NCBI RefSeq assembly: GCF_047675955.1
Contig: NW_027328103.1
Coordinates: forward strand, 434,001-498,000
DNA: 64,000 bases
Source of the DNA: Chlorocebus sabaeus
Taxonomy: Eukaryota > Chordata > Mammalia > Primates > Cercopithecidae
Direction of reading: 5' to 3'
Positions 33,701-45,560 of this stretch are shown here, piece after piece; position 1 is the first letter of the stretch, and each line of letters starts with the position of its first letter. The position numbers were made by a program, and so were the translations under genes. The notes beneath the pieces were generated by a model. It worked only from the letters and a program-made list of their open reading frames with translations. It had not been told where the DNA came from and searched no databases.

Positions 33701-36258
33701 GTGAAAAAGGAAATATCTTCCGTTCAAAACTGGAAAGAAGCTTTCTGAGAAACTGCTCTGTGTTCTGTTAATTCATCTCACAGAGTTACATCTTTCCCTT
33801 CAAGAAGCCTTTCGCTAAGGCTGTTCTTGTGGAATTGACAAAGGGATATTTGAAAGCCCATAGAGGGCTATGGTGAAAAAGGAAATATCTTCCGTTCAAA
33901 ACTGGAAAGAAGCTTTCTGAGAAACTGCTCTGTGTTCTGTTAATTCATCTCACAGAGTTACATCTTTCCCTTCAAGAAGCCTTTGGCTAAGGCTGTTCTT
34001 GTGGAATTGGCAAAGGGATATTTGGAAGCCCATAGAGGGCTATGGTGAAAAAGGAAATATCTTCCGTTCAAAACTGGAAAGAAGCTTTCTGAGAAACTGC
34101 TCTGTGTTCTGTTAATTCATCTCACAGAGTTACGTCTTTCCCTTCAAGAAGCCTTTCGCTAAGGCTGTTCTTGGGGAATTGGCAAAGGTATATTTGGAAG
34201 CCCATAGAGGGCTATGGTGAAAAAGGAAATATCTTCCGTACAAAACTGGAAAGAATCTTTCTGAGAAACTGCTCTGTGTTCTGTTAATTCATCTCACAGA
34301 GTTACATCTTTCCCTTCAAGAAGCCTTTCGTTAAGGCTGTTCTTGTGGAATTGGCAAAGGGATATTTGGAAGCCCATAGAGGGCTATGGTGAAAAAGGAA
34401 ATATCTTCCGTTCAAAACTGGAAAGAAGCTTTCTGAGAAACTGCTCTGTGTTCTGTTAATTCATCTCACAGAGTTACATCTTTCCCTTCAAGAAGCCTTT
34501 CGCTAAGGCTGTTCTTGTGGAATTGGAAAAGGGATATTTGGAAGCCCATAGAGGGCTATGTTGAAAAAGGAAATATCTTAAGTTCAAAACTGGAAAGAAG
34601 CTTCCTGAGAAACTGCTCTGTGTTCTGTTAATTCATCTCACAGAGTTACATCTTTCCCTTCAAGAAGACTTTCGCTAAGTCTGTTCTTGTGGAATTGGCA
34701 AAGGGATATTTGGAAGCCCATAGAGGGCTATGGTGAAAAAGGAAATATCTTCCGTTCAAAACTGGAAAGAAGCTTTCTGAGAAACTGCTCTGTGTTCTGT
34801 TAATTCATCTCACAGAGTTACATCTTTCCCTTCAAGAAGTCTTTCGCTAAGGCTGTTCTTGTGGAATTGGCAAAGGGATATTTGGAAGCCCATAGGGGGC
34901 TATGGTGAAAAAGGAAATATCTTCCGTTCAAAACTGGAAAGAAGCTTTCTGAGAAACTGCTCTGTGTTCTGTTAATTCATCTCACAGAGTTATGTCTTTC
35001 CCTTCAAGAAGCCTTTCGCTAAGGCTGTTCTTGTGGAATTGGCAAAGGGATATTTGGAAGCCCGTAGAGGGCTATGGTGAAAAAGGAAATATCTTTCGTT
35101 GAAAACTGGAAAGAAGCTTTCTGAGAAACTGCTCTGTGTTCCGTTAATTTATCTCACAGAGTTACATCTTTCCCTTCAAGAAGCCTTTCGCTAAGGCTGT
35201 TCTTGTGGAATTGGCAAAGGGATATTTGGAAGCCCATAGAGGGCTATGGTGAAAAAGGAAATATCTTCCGTTCAAAACTGGAAAGAAGCTTTGTGAGAAA
35301 CTGCTCTGTGTTCTGTTAATTCATCTCACAGAGTTACATCTTTCCCTTCAAGAAGCCTTTCGCTAAGGCTGTTCTTGTGGAATTGGCAAAGGGATATTTG
35401 GAAGCCCATAGAGGGCTATGGTGAAAAAGGAAATATCTTCCGTTCAAAACTGGAAAGAAGCTTTCTGAGAAACTGCTCTGTGTTCTGTTAATTCATCTCA
35501 CAGAGTTACGTCTTTCCCTTCAAGAAGCCTTTCGCTAAGGCTGTTCTTGTGGAATTGGCAAAGGGATATTTGGAAGCCCATAGAGGGCTATGGTGAAAAA
35601 GGAAATATCTTCCGTTCAAAACTGGAAAGAAGCTTTCTGAGAAACTGCTCTGTGTTCTGTTAATTCATCTCACAGAGTTACATCTTTCCCTTCAAGAAGC
35701 CTTTCGCTAAGACTGTTCTTGTGGAATTGGCAAAGGGATATTTGGAAGCCCATAGAGGGCTATGGTGAAAAAGGAAATATCTTCCGTTCAAAACTGGAAA
35801 GAAGCTTTCTGAGAAACTGCTCTGTGTTCTGTTAATTCATCTCACATAGTTACGTCTTTCCCTTCAAGAAGCCTTTCGCTAAGGCTGTTCTTGTGGAATT
35901 GGCAAAGGGATATTTGGAAGCCCATAGAGGGCTATGGTGAAAAAGGAAATATCTTCCGTTCAAAACTGGAAAGAAGCTTTCTGAGAAACTGCTCTGTGCT
36001 CTGTTAATTCATCTCACAGAGTTACATCTTTCCCTTCCAGAAGCCTTTCGCTAAGGCTGTTCTTGTGGAATTGGCAAAGGGATATTTGGAAGCCCATAGA
36101 GGGCTATGGTGAAAAAGGAAATATCTTCCGTTCAAAACTGGAAAGAAGCTTTCTGAGAAACTGATCTGTGTTCTGTTAATTCATCTCACAGAGTTACATC
36201 ATTCCCTCAAGATGCCTTTCGCTACGGCTGTTCTTGTGGAATTGGCAAAGGGATATTT
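30758..36258 (+). repeat. 5501-bp (32-monomer) tandem duplication, copy A
   Basis: Identical by eye to 36259-41759 except for one base found: position 34604 is C (GCTTCCTGAG), whereas the partner 40105 is G. Checked shared rare marks, each at +5501: CATGTCACAG (about 31197), the deletion AAAGGGTATTTGG, GCAAATAGAG (31621), GGAAAAAAGC, TTCAGAACTGG with AGAGGC, CTGTTTTTGTGG, TCTGACAAAC, GGGTATATCGAAG, the CAAGCAGCC anchor (33113), GAATTGACAAAGG, CCGTACAAAAC, CTTAAGTTC, TTCCGTTAATTT, TAAGACTG, CTGTGCTCTG and CTGATCTGTG. The period is 32 x 172 less 3, explained by three one-base deletions inside the unit. The junction lies within about 90 bp of sequence common to both ends, as expected for in-register unequal exchange. 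Confidence 0.92.
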
Positions 36259-39200
36259 GGAAGCCCATAGAGGGCTATGGTGAAAAAGGAAATATCTTCC
36301 GTTCAAAACTGGAAAGAAGCTTTCTGAGAAACTGCTCTGTGTTCTGTTAGTTCATCTCACAGAGTTACATCTTTCCCTTCAAGAAGTCTTTCGCTAAGGC
36401 TGTTCTTGGGGAATTGGCAAAGGGATATTTGGAAGCCCATAGGGTGCTACGGTGAAAAAGGAAATATCTTCCGTTCAAAACTGGAAAGAAGCTTTCTGAG
36501 AAACTGCTCTGTGTTCTGTTAATTCATCTCACAGAGTTACGTCTTTCCCTTCAAGAAGCCTTTCGTTAAGGCTGTTCTTGGCGAATTGGCAAAGGGATAT
36601 TTGGAAGCCCATAGAGGGCTATGGTGAAAAAGGAAATATCTTCCGTTCAAAACTGGAAAGAAGCTTTCTGAGAAACTGCTCTGTGTTCTGTTAATTCATG
36701 TCACAGAGTTACATCTTTCCCTTCAAGAAGCCTTTCGCTAAGGCTGTTCTTGTGGAATTGGCAAAGGGTATTTGGAAGCCCATAGAGGGCTATGGTGAAA
36801 AAGGAAATATGTTCCGTTCAAAACTGGAAAGAAGCTTTCTGAGAAACTGCTCTGTGTTCTGTTAATTCATCTCACAGAGTTACATTTTTCCCTTCAAGAT
36901 GCCTTTCGCTAAGGCTGTTCTTGTGGAATTGGCAAAGGGATATTTGGAAGCCCATAGAGGGCTATGGTGAAAAAGGAAATATCTTCCGTTCAAAACTGGA
37001 AAGAAGCTTTCTGAGAAACTGCTCTGTGTTCTGTTAATTCATCTCACAGAGTTACATCTTTCCCTTCAAGAAGCCTTTCGCTAAGGCTGTTCTTGTGGAA
37101 TTGGCAAAGGGATATTTGGAAGCAAATAGAGGGCTATGGTGAAAAAGGAAATATCTTCCGTTCAAAACTGGAAAAAAGCTTTCTGAGAAACTGCTCTGTG
37201 TTCTGTTAATTCATCTCACAGAGTTACATCTTTCCCTTCAAGAAGCCTTTCGCTAAGGCTGTTCTTGTGGAATTGGCAAAGGGATATTTGGAAGCCCATA
37301 GAGGGCTATGGTGAAAAAGGAAATATCTTCCGTTCAGAACTGGAAAGAGGCTTTCTGAGAAACTGCTCTGTGTTCTGTTAATTCATCTCACAGAGTTACA
37401 TCTTTCCCTTCAAGAAGCCTTTGGCTAAGGCTGTTTTTGTGGAATTGGCAAAGGGATATTTGGAAGCCCATAGAGGGCTATGGTGAAAAAGGAAATATCT
37501 TCCGTTCAAAACTGGAAAGAAGCTTTCTGAGAAACTGCTCTGTGTTCTGTTAATTCATCTCACAGAGTTACGTCTTCCCCTTCAAGAAGCCTTTCGCTAA
37601 GGCTGTTCTTGGGGAATTGGCAAAGGTATATTAGGAAGCCCATAGAGGGCTATGGTGAAAAAGGAAATATCTTCCGTTCAAAACTGGAAAGAAGCTTTCT
37701 GAGAAACTGCTCTGTGTTCTGTTAGTTCATCTCACAGAGTTACATCTTTCCCTTCAAGAAGTCTTTCGCTAAGGCTGTTCTTGTGGAATTGGCAAAGGGA
37801 TATTTGGAAGCCCATAGGGTGCTACGGTGAAAAAGGAAATATCTTCCGTTCAAAACTGGAAAGAAGCTTTCTGAGAAACTGCTCTGTGTTCTGTTAATTC
37901 ATCTCACAGAGTTACGTCTTTCCCTTCAAGAAGCCTTTCGTTAAGGCTGTTCTTGGCGAATTGGCAAAGGGATATTTGGAAGCCCATAGAGGGCTATGGT
38001 GAAAAAGGAAATATCTTCCGTTCAAAACTGGAAAGAAGCTTTCTGACAAACTGCTCTGTGTTCTGTTAATTCATCTCACAGAGTTACATCTTTCCCTTCA
38101 AGAAGCCTTTCGCTAAGGCTGTTCTTGTGGAATTGGCAAAGGGTATATCGAAGCCCATAGAGGGCTATGGTGAAAAAGGAAATATCTTCCGTTCAAAACT
38201 GGAAAGAAGCTTTCTGAGAAACTGCTCTGTGTTCTGTTAATTCATCTCACAGAGTTACATCTTTCCCTTCAAGAAGCCTTTCGCTAAGGCTGTTCTTGTG
38301 GAATTGGCAAAGGGATATTTGGAAGCCCATAGAGGGCTATGGTGAAAAAGGAAATATCTTCCGTTCAAAACTGGAAAGAAGCTTTCTGAGAAACTGCTCT
38401 GTGTTCTGTTAATTCATCTCACAGAGTTACATCTTTCCCTTCAAGAAGCCTTTCGCTAAGGCTGTTCTTGTGGAATTGGAAAAGGGATATTTGGAAGCCC
38501 ATAGAGGGCTATGTTGAAAAAGGAAATATCTTCAGTTCAAAACTGGAAAGAAGCTTTCTGAGAAACTGCTCTGTGTTCTGTTAATTCATCTCACAGAGTT
38601 ACATCTTTCCCTTCAAGCAGCCTTTCGCTAAGTCTGTTCTTGTGGAATTGGCAAAGTGATATTTGGAAGCCCATAGAGGGCTATGGTGAAAAAGGAAATA
38701 TCTTCCGTTCAAAACTGGAAAGAAGCTTTCTGAGAAACTGCTCTGTGTTCTGTTAATTCATCTCACAGAGTTACATCTTTCCCTTCAAGAAGTCTTTCGC
38801 TAAGGCTGTTCTTGTGGAATTGGCAAAGGGATATTTGGAAGCCCATAGGGGGCTATGGTGAAAAAGGAAATATCTTCCGTTCAAAACTGGAAAGAAGCTT
38901 TCTGAGAAACTGCTCTGTGTTCTGTTAATTCATCTCACAGAGTTACGTCTTTCCCTTCAAGAAGCCTTTCGCTAAGGCTGTTCTTGTGGAATTGGCAAAG
39001 GGATATTTGGAAGCCCGTAGAGGGCTATAGTGAAAAAGGAAATATCTTCCGTTCAAAACTGGAAAGAAGCTTTCTGAGAAACTGCTCTGTGTTCTGTTAA
39101 TTCATCTCACACAGTTACATCTTTCCCTTCAAGAAGCCTTTCGCTAAGGCTGTTCTTGTGGAATTGGCAAAGGGATATTTGGAAGCCCGTAGAGGGCTAT

Positions 39201-41759
39201 GGTGAAAAAGGAAATATCTTCCGTTCAAAACTGGAAAGAAGCTTTCTGAGAAACTGCTCTGTGTTCTGTTAATTCATCTCACAGAGTTACATCTTTCCCT
39301 TCAAGAAGCCTTTCGCTAAGGCTGTTCTTGTGGAATTGACAAAGGGATATTTGAAAGCCCATAGAGGGCTATGGTGAAAAAGGAAATATCTTCCGTTCAA
39401 AACTGGAAAGAAGCTTTCTGAGAAACTGCTCTGTGTTCTGTTAATTCATCTCACAGAGTTACATCTTTCCCTTCAAGAAGCCTTTGGCTAAGGCTGTTCT
39501 TGTGGAATTGGCAAAGGGATATTTGGAAGCCCATAGAGGGCTATGGTGAAAAAGGAAATATCTTCCGTTCAAAACTGGAAAGAAGCTTTCTGAGAAACTG
39601 CTCTGTGTTCTGTTAATTCATCTCACAGAGTTACGTCTTTCCCTTCAAGAAGCCTTTCGCTAAGGCTGTTCTTGGGGAATTGGCAAAGGTATATTTGGAA
39701 GCCCATAGAGGGCTATGGTGAAAAAGGAAATATCTTCCGTACAAAACTGGAAAGAATCTTTCTGAGAAACTGCTCTGTGTTCTGTTAATTCATCTCACAG
39801 AGTTACATCTTTCCCTTCAAGAAGCCTTTCGTTAAGGCTGTTCTTGTGGAATTGGCAAAGGGATATTTGGAAGCCCATAGAGGGCTATGGTGAAAAAGGA
39901 AATATCTTCCGTTCAAAACTGGAAAGAAGCTTTCTGAGAAACTGCTCTGTGTTCTGTTAATTCATCTCACAGAGTTACATCTTTCCCTTCAAGAAGCCTT
40001 TCGCTAAGGCTGTTCTTGTGGAATTGGAAAAGGGATATTTGGAAGCCCATAGAGGGCTATGTTGAAAAAGGAAATATCTTAAGTTCAAAACTGGAAAGAA
40101 GCTTGCTGAGAAACTGCTCTGTGTTCTGTTAATTCATCTCACAGAGTTACATCTTTCCCTTCAAGAAGACTTTCGCTAAGTCTGTTCTTGTGGAATTGGC
40201 AAAGGGATATTTGGAAGCCCATAGAGGGCTATGGTGAAAAAGGAAATATCTTCCGTTCAAAACTGGAAAGAAGCTTTCTGAGAAACTGCTCTGTGTTCTG
40301 TTAATTCATCTCACAGAGTTACATCTTTCCCTTCAAGAAGTCTTTCGCTAAGGCTGTTCTTGTGGAATTGGCAAAGGGATATTTGGAAGCCCATAGGGGG
40401 CTATGGTGAAAAAGGAAATATCTTCCGTTCAAAACTGGAAAGAAGCTTTCTGAGAAACTGCTCTGTGTTCTGTTAATTCATCTCACAGAGTTATGTCTTT
40501 CCCTTCAAGAAGCCTTTCGCTAAGGCTGTTCTTGTGGAATTGGCAAAGGGATATTTGGAAGCCCGTAGAGGGCTATGGTGAAAAAGGAAATATCTTTCGT
40601 TGAAAACTGGAAAGAAGCTTTCTGAGAAACTGCTCTGTGTTCCGTTAATTTATCTCACAGAGTTACATCTTTCCCTTCAAGAAGCCTTTCGCTAAGGCTG
40701 TTCTTGTGGAATTGGCAAAGGGATATTTGGAAGCCCATAGAGGGCTATGGTGAAAAAGGAAATATCTTCCGTTCAAAACTGGAAAGAAGCTTTGTGAGAA
40801 ACTGCTCTGTGTTCTGTTAATTCATCTCACAGAGTTACATCTTTCCCTTCAAGAAGCCTTTCGCTAAGGCTGTTCTTGTGGAATTGGCAAAGGGATATTT
40901 GGAAGCCCATAGAGGGCTATGGTGAAAAAGGAAATATCTTCCGTTCAAAACTGGAAAGAAGCTTTCTGAGAAACTGCTCTGTGTTCTGTTAATTCATCTC
41001 ACAGAGTTACGTCTTTCCCTTCAAGAAGCCTTTCGCTAAGGCTGTTCTTGTGGAATTGGCAAAGGGATATTTGGAAGCCCATAGAGGGCTATGGTGAAAA
41101 AGGAAATATCTTCCGTTCAAAACTGGAAAGAAGCTTTCTGAGAAACTGCTCTGTGTTCTGTTAATTCATCTCACAGAGTTACATCTTTCCCTTCAAGAAG
41201 CCTTTCGCTAAGACTGTTCTTGTGGAATTGGCAAAGGGATATTTGGAAGCCCATAGAGGGCTATGGTGAAAAAGGAAATATCTTCCGTTCAAAACTGGAA
41301 AGAAGCTTTCTGAGAAACTGCTCTGTGTTCTGTTAATTCATCTCACATAGTTACGTCTTTCCCTTCAAGAAGCCTTTCGCTAAGGCTGTTCTTGTGGAAT
41401 TGGCAAAGGGATATTTGGAAGCCCATAGAGGGCTATGGTGAAAAAGGAAATATCTTCCGTTCAAAACTGGAAAGAAGCTTTCTGAGAAACTGCTCTGTGC
41501 TCTGTTAATTCATCTCACAGAGTTACATCTTTCCCTTCCAGAAGCCTTTCGCTAAGGCTGTTCTTGTGGAATTGGCAAAGGGATATTTGGAAGCCCATAG
41601 AGGGCTATGGTGAAAAAGGAAATATCTTCCGTTCAAAACTGGAAAGAAGCTTTCTGAGAAACTGATCTGTGTTCTGTTAATTCATCTCACAGAGTTACAT
41701 CATTCCCTCAAGATGCCTTTCGCTACGGCTGTTCTTGTGGAATTGGCAAAGGGATATTT
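36259..41759 (+). repeat. 5501-bp tandem duplication, copy B
   Basis: Second copy. Left of its start the array reads GGATATTTGGAAG, whereas copy A's left flank reads GTATATTAGGAAG; matching begins just after that difference. After 41759 the sequence leaves the repeat at the first GTTAATTC (about 41848), where a further copy would have GTTAGTTC, and enters the TGTTGTTGTGG / GAAGATGG series. Such high identity implies a very recent event. A collapsed or duplicated assembly path is the alternative. Confidence 0.92.
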
Positions 41760-42995
41760 GGAAGCCCATAGAGGGCTATGGTGAAAAAGGAAATATCTTC
41801 CGTTCAAAACTGGAAAGAAGCTTTCTGAGAAACTGCTCTGTGTTCTGTTAATTCATCTCACAGAGTTACATCTTTCCCTTCAAGAAGCCTTTCGCTAAGG
41901 CTGTTGTTGTGGAATTGGCAAAGGGATATTTGGAAGCCCATAGAGGGCTATGGTGAAGATGGAAATATCTTCCGTTCAAAACTGGAAAGAAGCTTTCTGA
42001 GAAACTGCTCTGTGTTCTGTTAATTCATCTCACAGAGTTACATCTTTCCCTTCAAGAAGCCTTTCGCTAAGGCTGTTCTTGTGGAATTGGCAAAGGGATA
42101 TTTGGAAGCCCATAGAGGGCTATGGTGAAAAAGGAAATATATTCCGTTCAAAACTGGAAAGCAGTTCTGAGAAACTGCTCTGTGTTCTGTTAATTCATCT
42201 CACAGAGTTACGTCTTTCCCTTCAAGAAGCCTTTCGCTAAGGCTGTTCTTGTGGAATTGGCAAAGGGATATTTGGAAGCCCATAGAGGGCTATGGTGAAA
42301 AAGGAAATATCTTCCGTTCAAAACTGGAAAGAAGCTTTCTGAGAAACTGCTCTGTGTTCTGTTAATTCATCTCACAGAGTTACATCTTTCCCTTCAAGAA
42401 GCCTTTCGCTAAGGCTGTTCTTGTGGAATTGGCAAAGGGATATTTGGAAGCCCATAGAGGGCTATGGTGAAAAAGGAAATATCTTCCGTTCAAAACTGGA
42501 AAGAAGCTTTCTGAGAAACTGCTCTGTGTTATGTTAATTCATCTCACAGAGTTACATCTTTCCCTTCAAGAAGCCTTTCGCTAAGGGTGTTCTTGTGGAA
42601 TTGGCAAATGGATAATTGGAAGCCCATAGAGGGCTATGGTGAAAAAGGAAATATCTTCCGTTCAAAACTGGAAAGAAGCTTTCTGAGAAACTGCTCTGTG
42701 TTCTGTTAATTCATCTCACAGTTACATCTTTCCCTTCAAGAAGCCTTTCGCTAAGGCTGTTCTTGTGGAATTGGCAAAGGGATATTTGGAAGCCCATAGA
42801 CGGCTATGGTGAAAAAGGAAATGTCTTCCGTTCAAAACTGGAAAGAAGCTTTCTGAGAAACTGCTCTGTGTTCTGTTAATTCATCTCACAGAGTTACATC
42901 TTTCCCTTCAAGAAGCCTTTCGCTAAGGCTGTTCTTGTGGAATTGGAAAAGGGATATTTGGAAGCCCATAGAGGGCTATGGTGAAAAAGGAAATA
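41760..42995 (+). repeat. Alpha-satellite stretch rich in small deletions (partner at 58.7-59.8 kb)
   Basis: Matches 58.77-59.8 kb at an offset of about 17014 bp through GAAGATGG (41955 / 58969), the two-base deletion AAAGCAGTTC (42158 / 59172), GTTATGTTAATTC (about 42529), TAAGGGTG and CAAATGGATAATTGG (about 42606). A private two-base deletion, CTCACAGTTACATC, lies at about 42715. The trio GTTATG / AAGGGTG / GGATAATTGG recurs again at 61.6-61.7 kb. Confidence 0.8.
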
Positions 42996-44820
42996 TCTTC
43001 CGTTCAAAAGTGGAAAGAAGCATTCTGAGAAACTGCTCTGTGTTCTGTTAATTCATCTCACAGAGTTACATCATTCGCTCAAGATGCCTTTCGCTAAGGC
43101 TGTTCTTGTGGAATTGGCAAAGGGATATTTGGAAGCCCATAGAGGGCTATGGTGAAAAAGGAAATCTCTTCCGTTGAAAACTGGAAAGAAGCTTTCTGAG
43201 AAACTGCTCTGTGTTCTGTTAATTTATCTCACAGAGTTACATCTTTCCCTTCAAGAAGCCTTTCGCTAAGGCTGTTCTTTTGGAATTGGCAAAGTGATAT
43301 TTGGAAGCCCATAGAGGGCTATGGTGAAAAAGGAAATATCTTCCGTTCAAAACTGGAAAGAAGCTTTGTGAGAAACTGCTCTGTGTTCTGTTAATTCATC
43401 TCACAGAGTTACATCTTTCCCTTCAAGAAGCCTTTCGCTAAGGCTGTTCTTGTGGAATTGGCAAAGGGATATTTGGAAGCCCATAGAGGGCTATGGTGAA
43501 AAAGGAAATATCTTCCGTTCAAAACTGGAAAGAAGCTTTCTGAGAAACTGCTCTGTGTTCTGTTAATTCATCTCACAGAGTTACCTCTTTCCCTTCAAGA
43601 AGCCTTTCGCTAAGTCTGTTCTTGTGGAATTAGTAAAGGGATATTTGGAAGCCCATAGAGGGCTATGGTGAAAAAGGAAATATCTTCCATTCAGAAGTGT
43701 AAAGAAGCTTTCTGAGAAACTGCTCTGTGTTCTGTTAATTCATCTCACAGAGTTACATCTTTCCCTTCAAGAAGCCTTTCGCTAAGGCTGTTCTTGTGGA
43801 ATTGGCAAAGGGATATTTGGAAGCCCATAGAGGGCTATGGTGAAAAAGGAAATATCTTCCGTTCAAAACTGGAAAGAAGCTTTCTGAGAAACTGCTCTGT
43901 GTTCTGTTAATTCATCTCACAGAGTTACATCTTTCCCTTCAAGAAGCCTTTCGCTAAGGCTGTTCTTGTGGAATTGGCAAAGGGATATTTGGAAGCCCAT
44001 AGAGGGCTATGGTGAAAAAGGAAATATCTTCCGTTCAAAACTGGAAAGAAGCTTTCTGAGAAACTGCTCTGTGTTCTGTTAATTCATCTCACAGAGTTAC
44101 ATCTTTCCCTTCAAGAAGCCTTTCGCTAAGGCTGTTCTTGTGGAATTGGAAAAGGGATATTTGGAAGCCCATAGAGGGCTATGGTGAAAAAGGAAATATC
44201 TTCCGTTCAAAACTGGAAAGAAGCTTTGTGAGAAACTGCTCTGTGTTCTGTTAATTCATCTCACAGAGTTACATCTTTCCCTTCAAGAAGCCTTTCGCTA
44301 AGGCTGTTCTTGTGGATTGGCAAAGGGATATTTGGAAGCCTATAGAGGGCTATGGTGAAAAAGGAAATATCTTCCGTTCAAAACTGGAAAGAAGCTTTCT
44401 GAGAAACTGCTCTGTGTTCTGTTGATTCATCTCACAGAGTTACATCTTTCCCTTCAAGAAGCCTTTCGCTAAGGCTGTTCTTGTGGAATTGGCAAAGGGA
44501 TATTTGGAAGCCCATAGAGGGCTATGGTGAAAAAGGAAATATCTTCCGTTCAAAACTGGAAAGAAGCTTTCTGAGAAACTGCTCTGTGTTCTGTTAATTC
44601 ATCTCACAGAGTTACATCTTTCCCTTCAAGAAGCCTTTCACTAAGGCTGTTCTTGTGGAATTGGCAAAGGGATATTTGGAAGCCCATAGAGGGCTACGGT
44701 GAAAAAGGAAATATCTTCCGTTCAAAAGTGTAAAGAAGCTTTCTGAGAAACTGCTCTGTGTTCTGTTAATTCATCTCACATAGTTACATCTTTCACTTCA
44801 AGAAGCCTTTCGCTAAGGCT
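42996..44820 (+). repeat. Further copy of the 11-monomer unit
   Basis: Carries the unit's marks in order: AAAAGTGG with GCATTCTGAG (about 43006), CATCATTCGC, GTTGAAAAC, AATTTATC, CTTTTGG, TAAGTCTG, TTCAGAAGTGTAAAG (43690), TTGTGGATTGGC, CCTATAG, GTTGATTC, TTTCACTAAGG, GCTACGG, AAAAGTGTAAAG and CACATAGTT. Private changes include GAAATCTCTTCC (about 43162), TTACCTC (about 43582), GGAATTAGTAAAGG (about 43626) and CTTTCACTTC (about 44791). Right after CACATAGTT it switches to a TTGGGGAATT / ATAGAGGAC series, a block junction. Confidence 0.8.
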
Positions 44821-45560
44821 GTTCTTGGGGAATTGGCAAAGGGATATTTGGAAGCCCATAGAGGACTATGGTGAAAAAGGAAATATCTTCCGTTCAAAAC
44901 TGGAAAGAAGCTTTCTGAGAAACTGCTCTGTGTTCTGTTAATTCATCTCACAGAGTTACATCTTTCCCTTCAAGAAGCCTTTGGCTAAGGCTGTTCTTGT
45001 GGAATTGGCAAAGGGATATTTGGAAGCCCATAGAGGGCAATGGTGAAAAAGGAAATATCTTCCGTTCAAAACTGGAAAGAAGCTTTCTGAGAAACTGCTC
45101 TGTGTTCTGTTAATTCATCTCACAGAGTTACGTCTTCCCCTTCAAGAAGCCTTTCGCTAAGGCTGTTCTGGGGGAATTGGCAAAGGTATATTAGGAAGCC
45201 CATAGAGGGCTATGGTGAAAAAGGAAATATCTTCCGTTCAAAACTGGAAAGAAGCTTTCTGAGAAACTGCTCTGTGTTCTGTTAGTTCATCTCACAGAGT
45301 TACATCTTTCCCTTCAAGAAGTTTTTCGCTAAGGCTGTTCTTGGGGAATTGGCAAAGGGATATTTGGAAGCCCATAGGGTGCCACGGTGAAAAAGGAAAT
45401 ATCTTCCGTTCAAAACTGGAAAGAAGCTTTCTGAGAAACTGCTCTGTGTTCTGTTAATTCATCTCACAGAGTTACGTCTTTCCCTTCAAGAAGCCTTTCG
45501 CTAAGGCTGTTCTTGTGGAATTGGCAAAGGGATATTTGGAAGCCCATAGAGGGCTATGGT
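44821..45560 (+). repeat. TTGGGG / GGCAATGG block (related to 30.4-30.95 and 60.75-61.2 kb)
   Basis: Series ATAGAGGAC, TTTGGCTAAGG, GAGGGCAATGG (about 45034), GTCTTCCCC, TTCTGGGGGAATT (about 45165), GGTATATTAGG (45187), GTTAGTTC and ATAGGGTGC. The TTCTGGGGG change is shared only with about 30731 and 60978, not with the 47.9 kb copy. Private changes are AGTTTTTCGC and GTGCCACGG at about 45320-45386. Confidence 0.75.
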
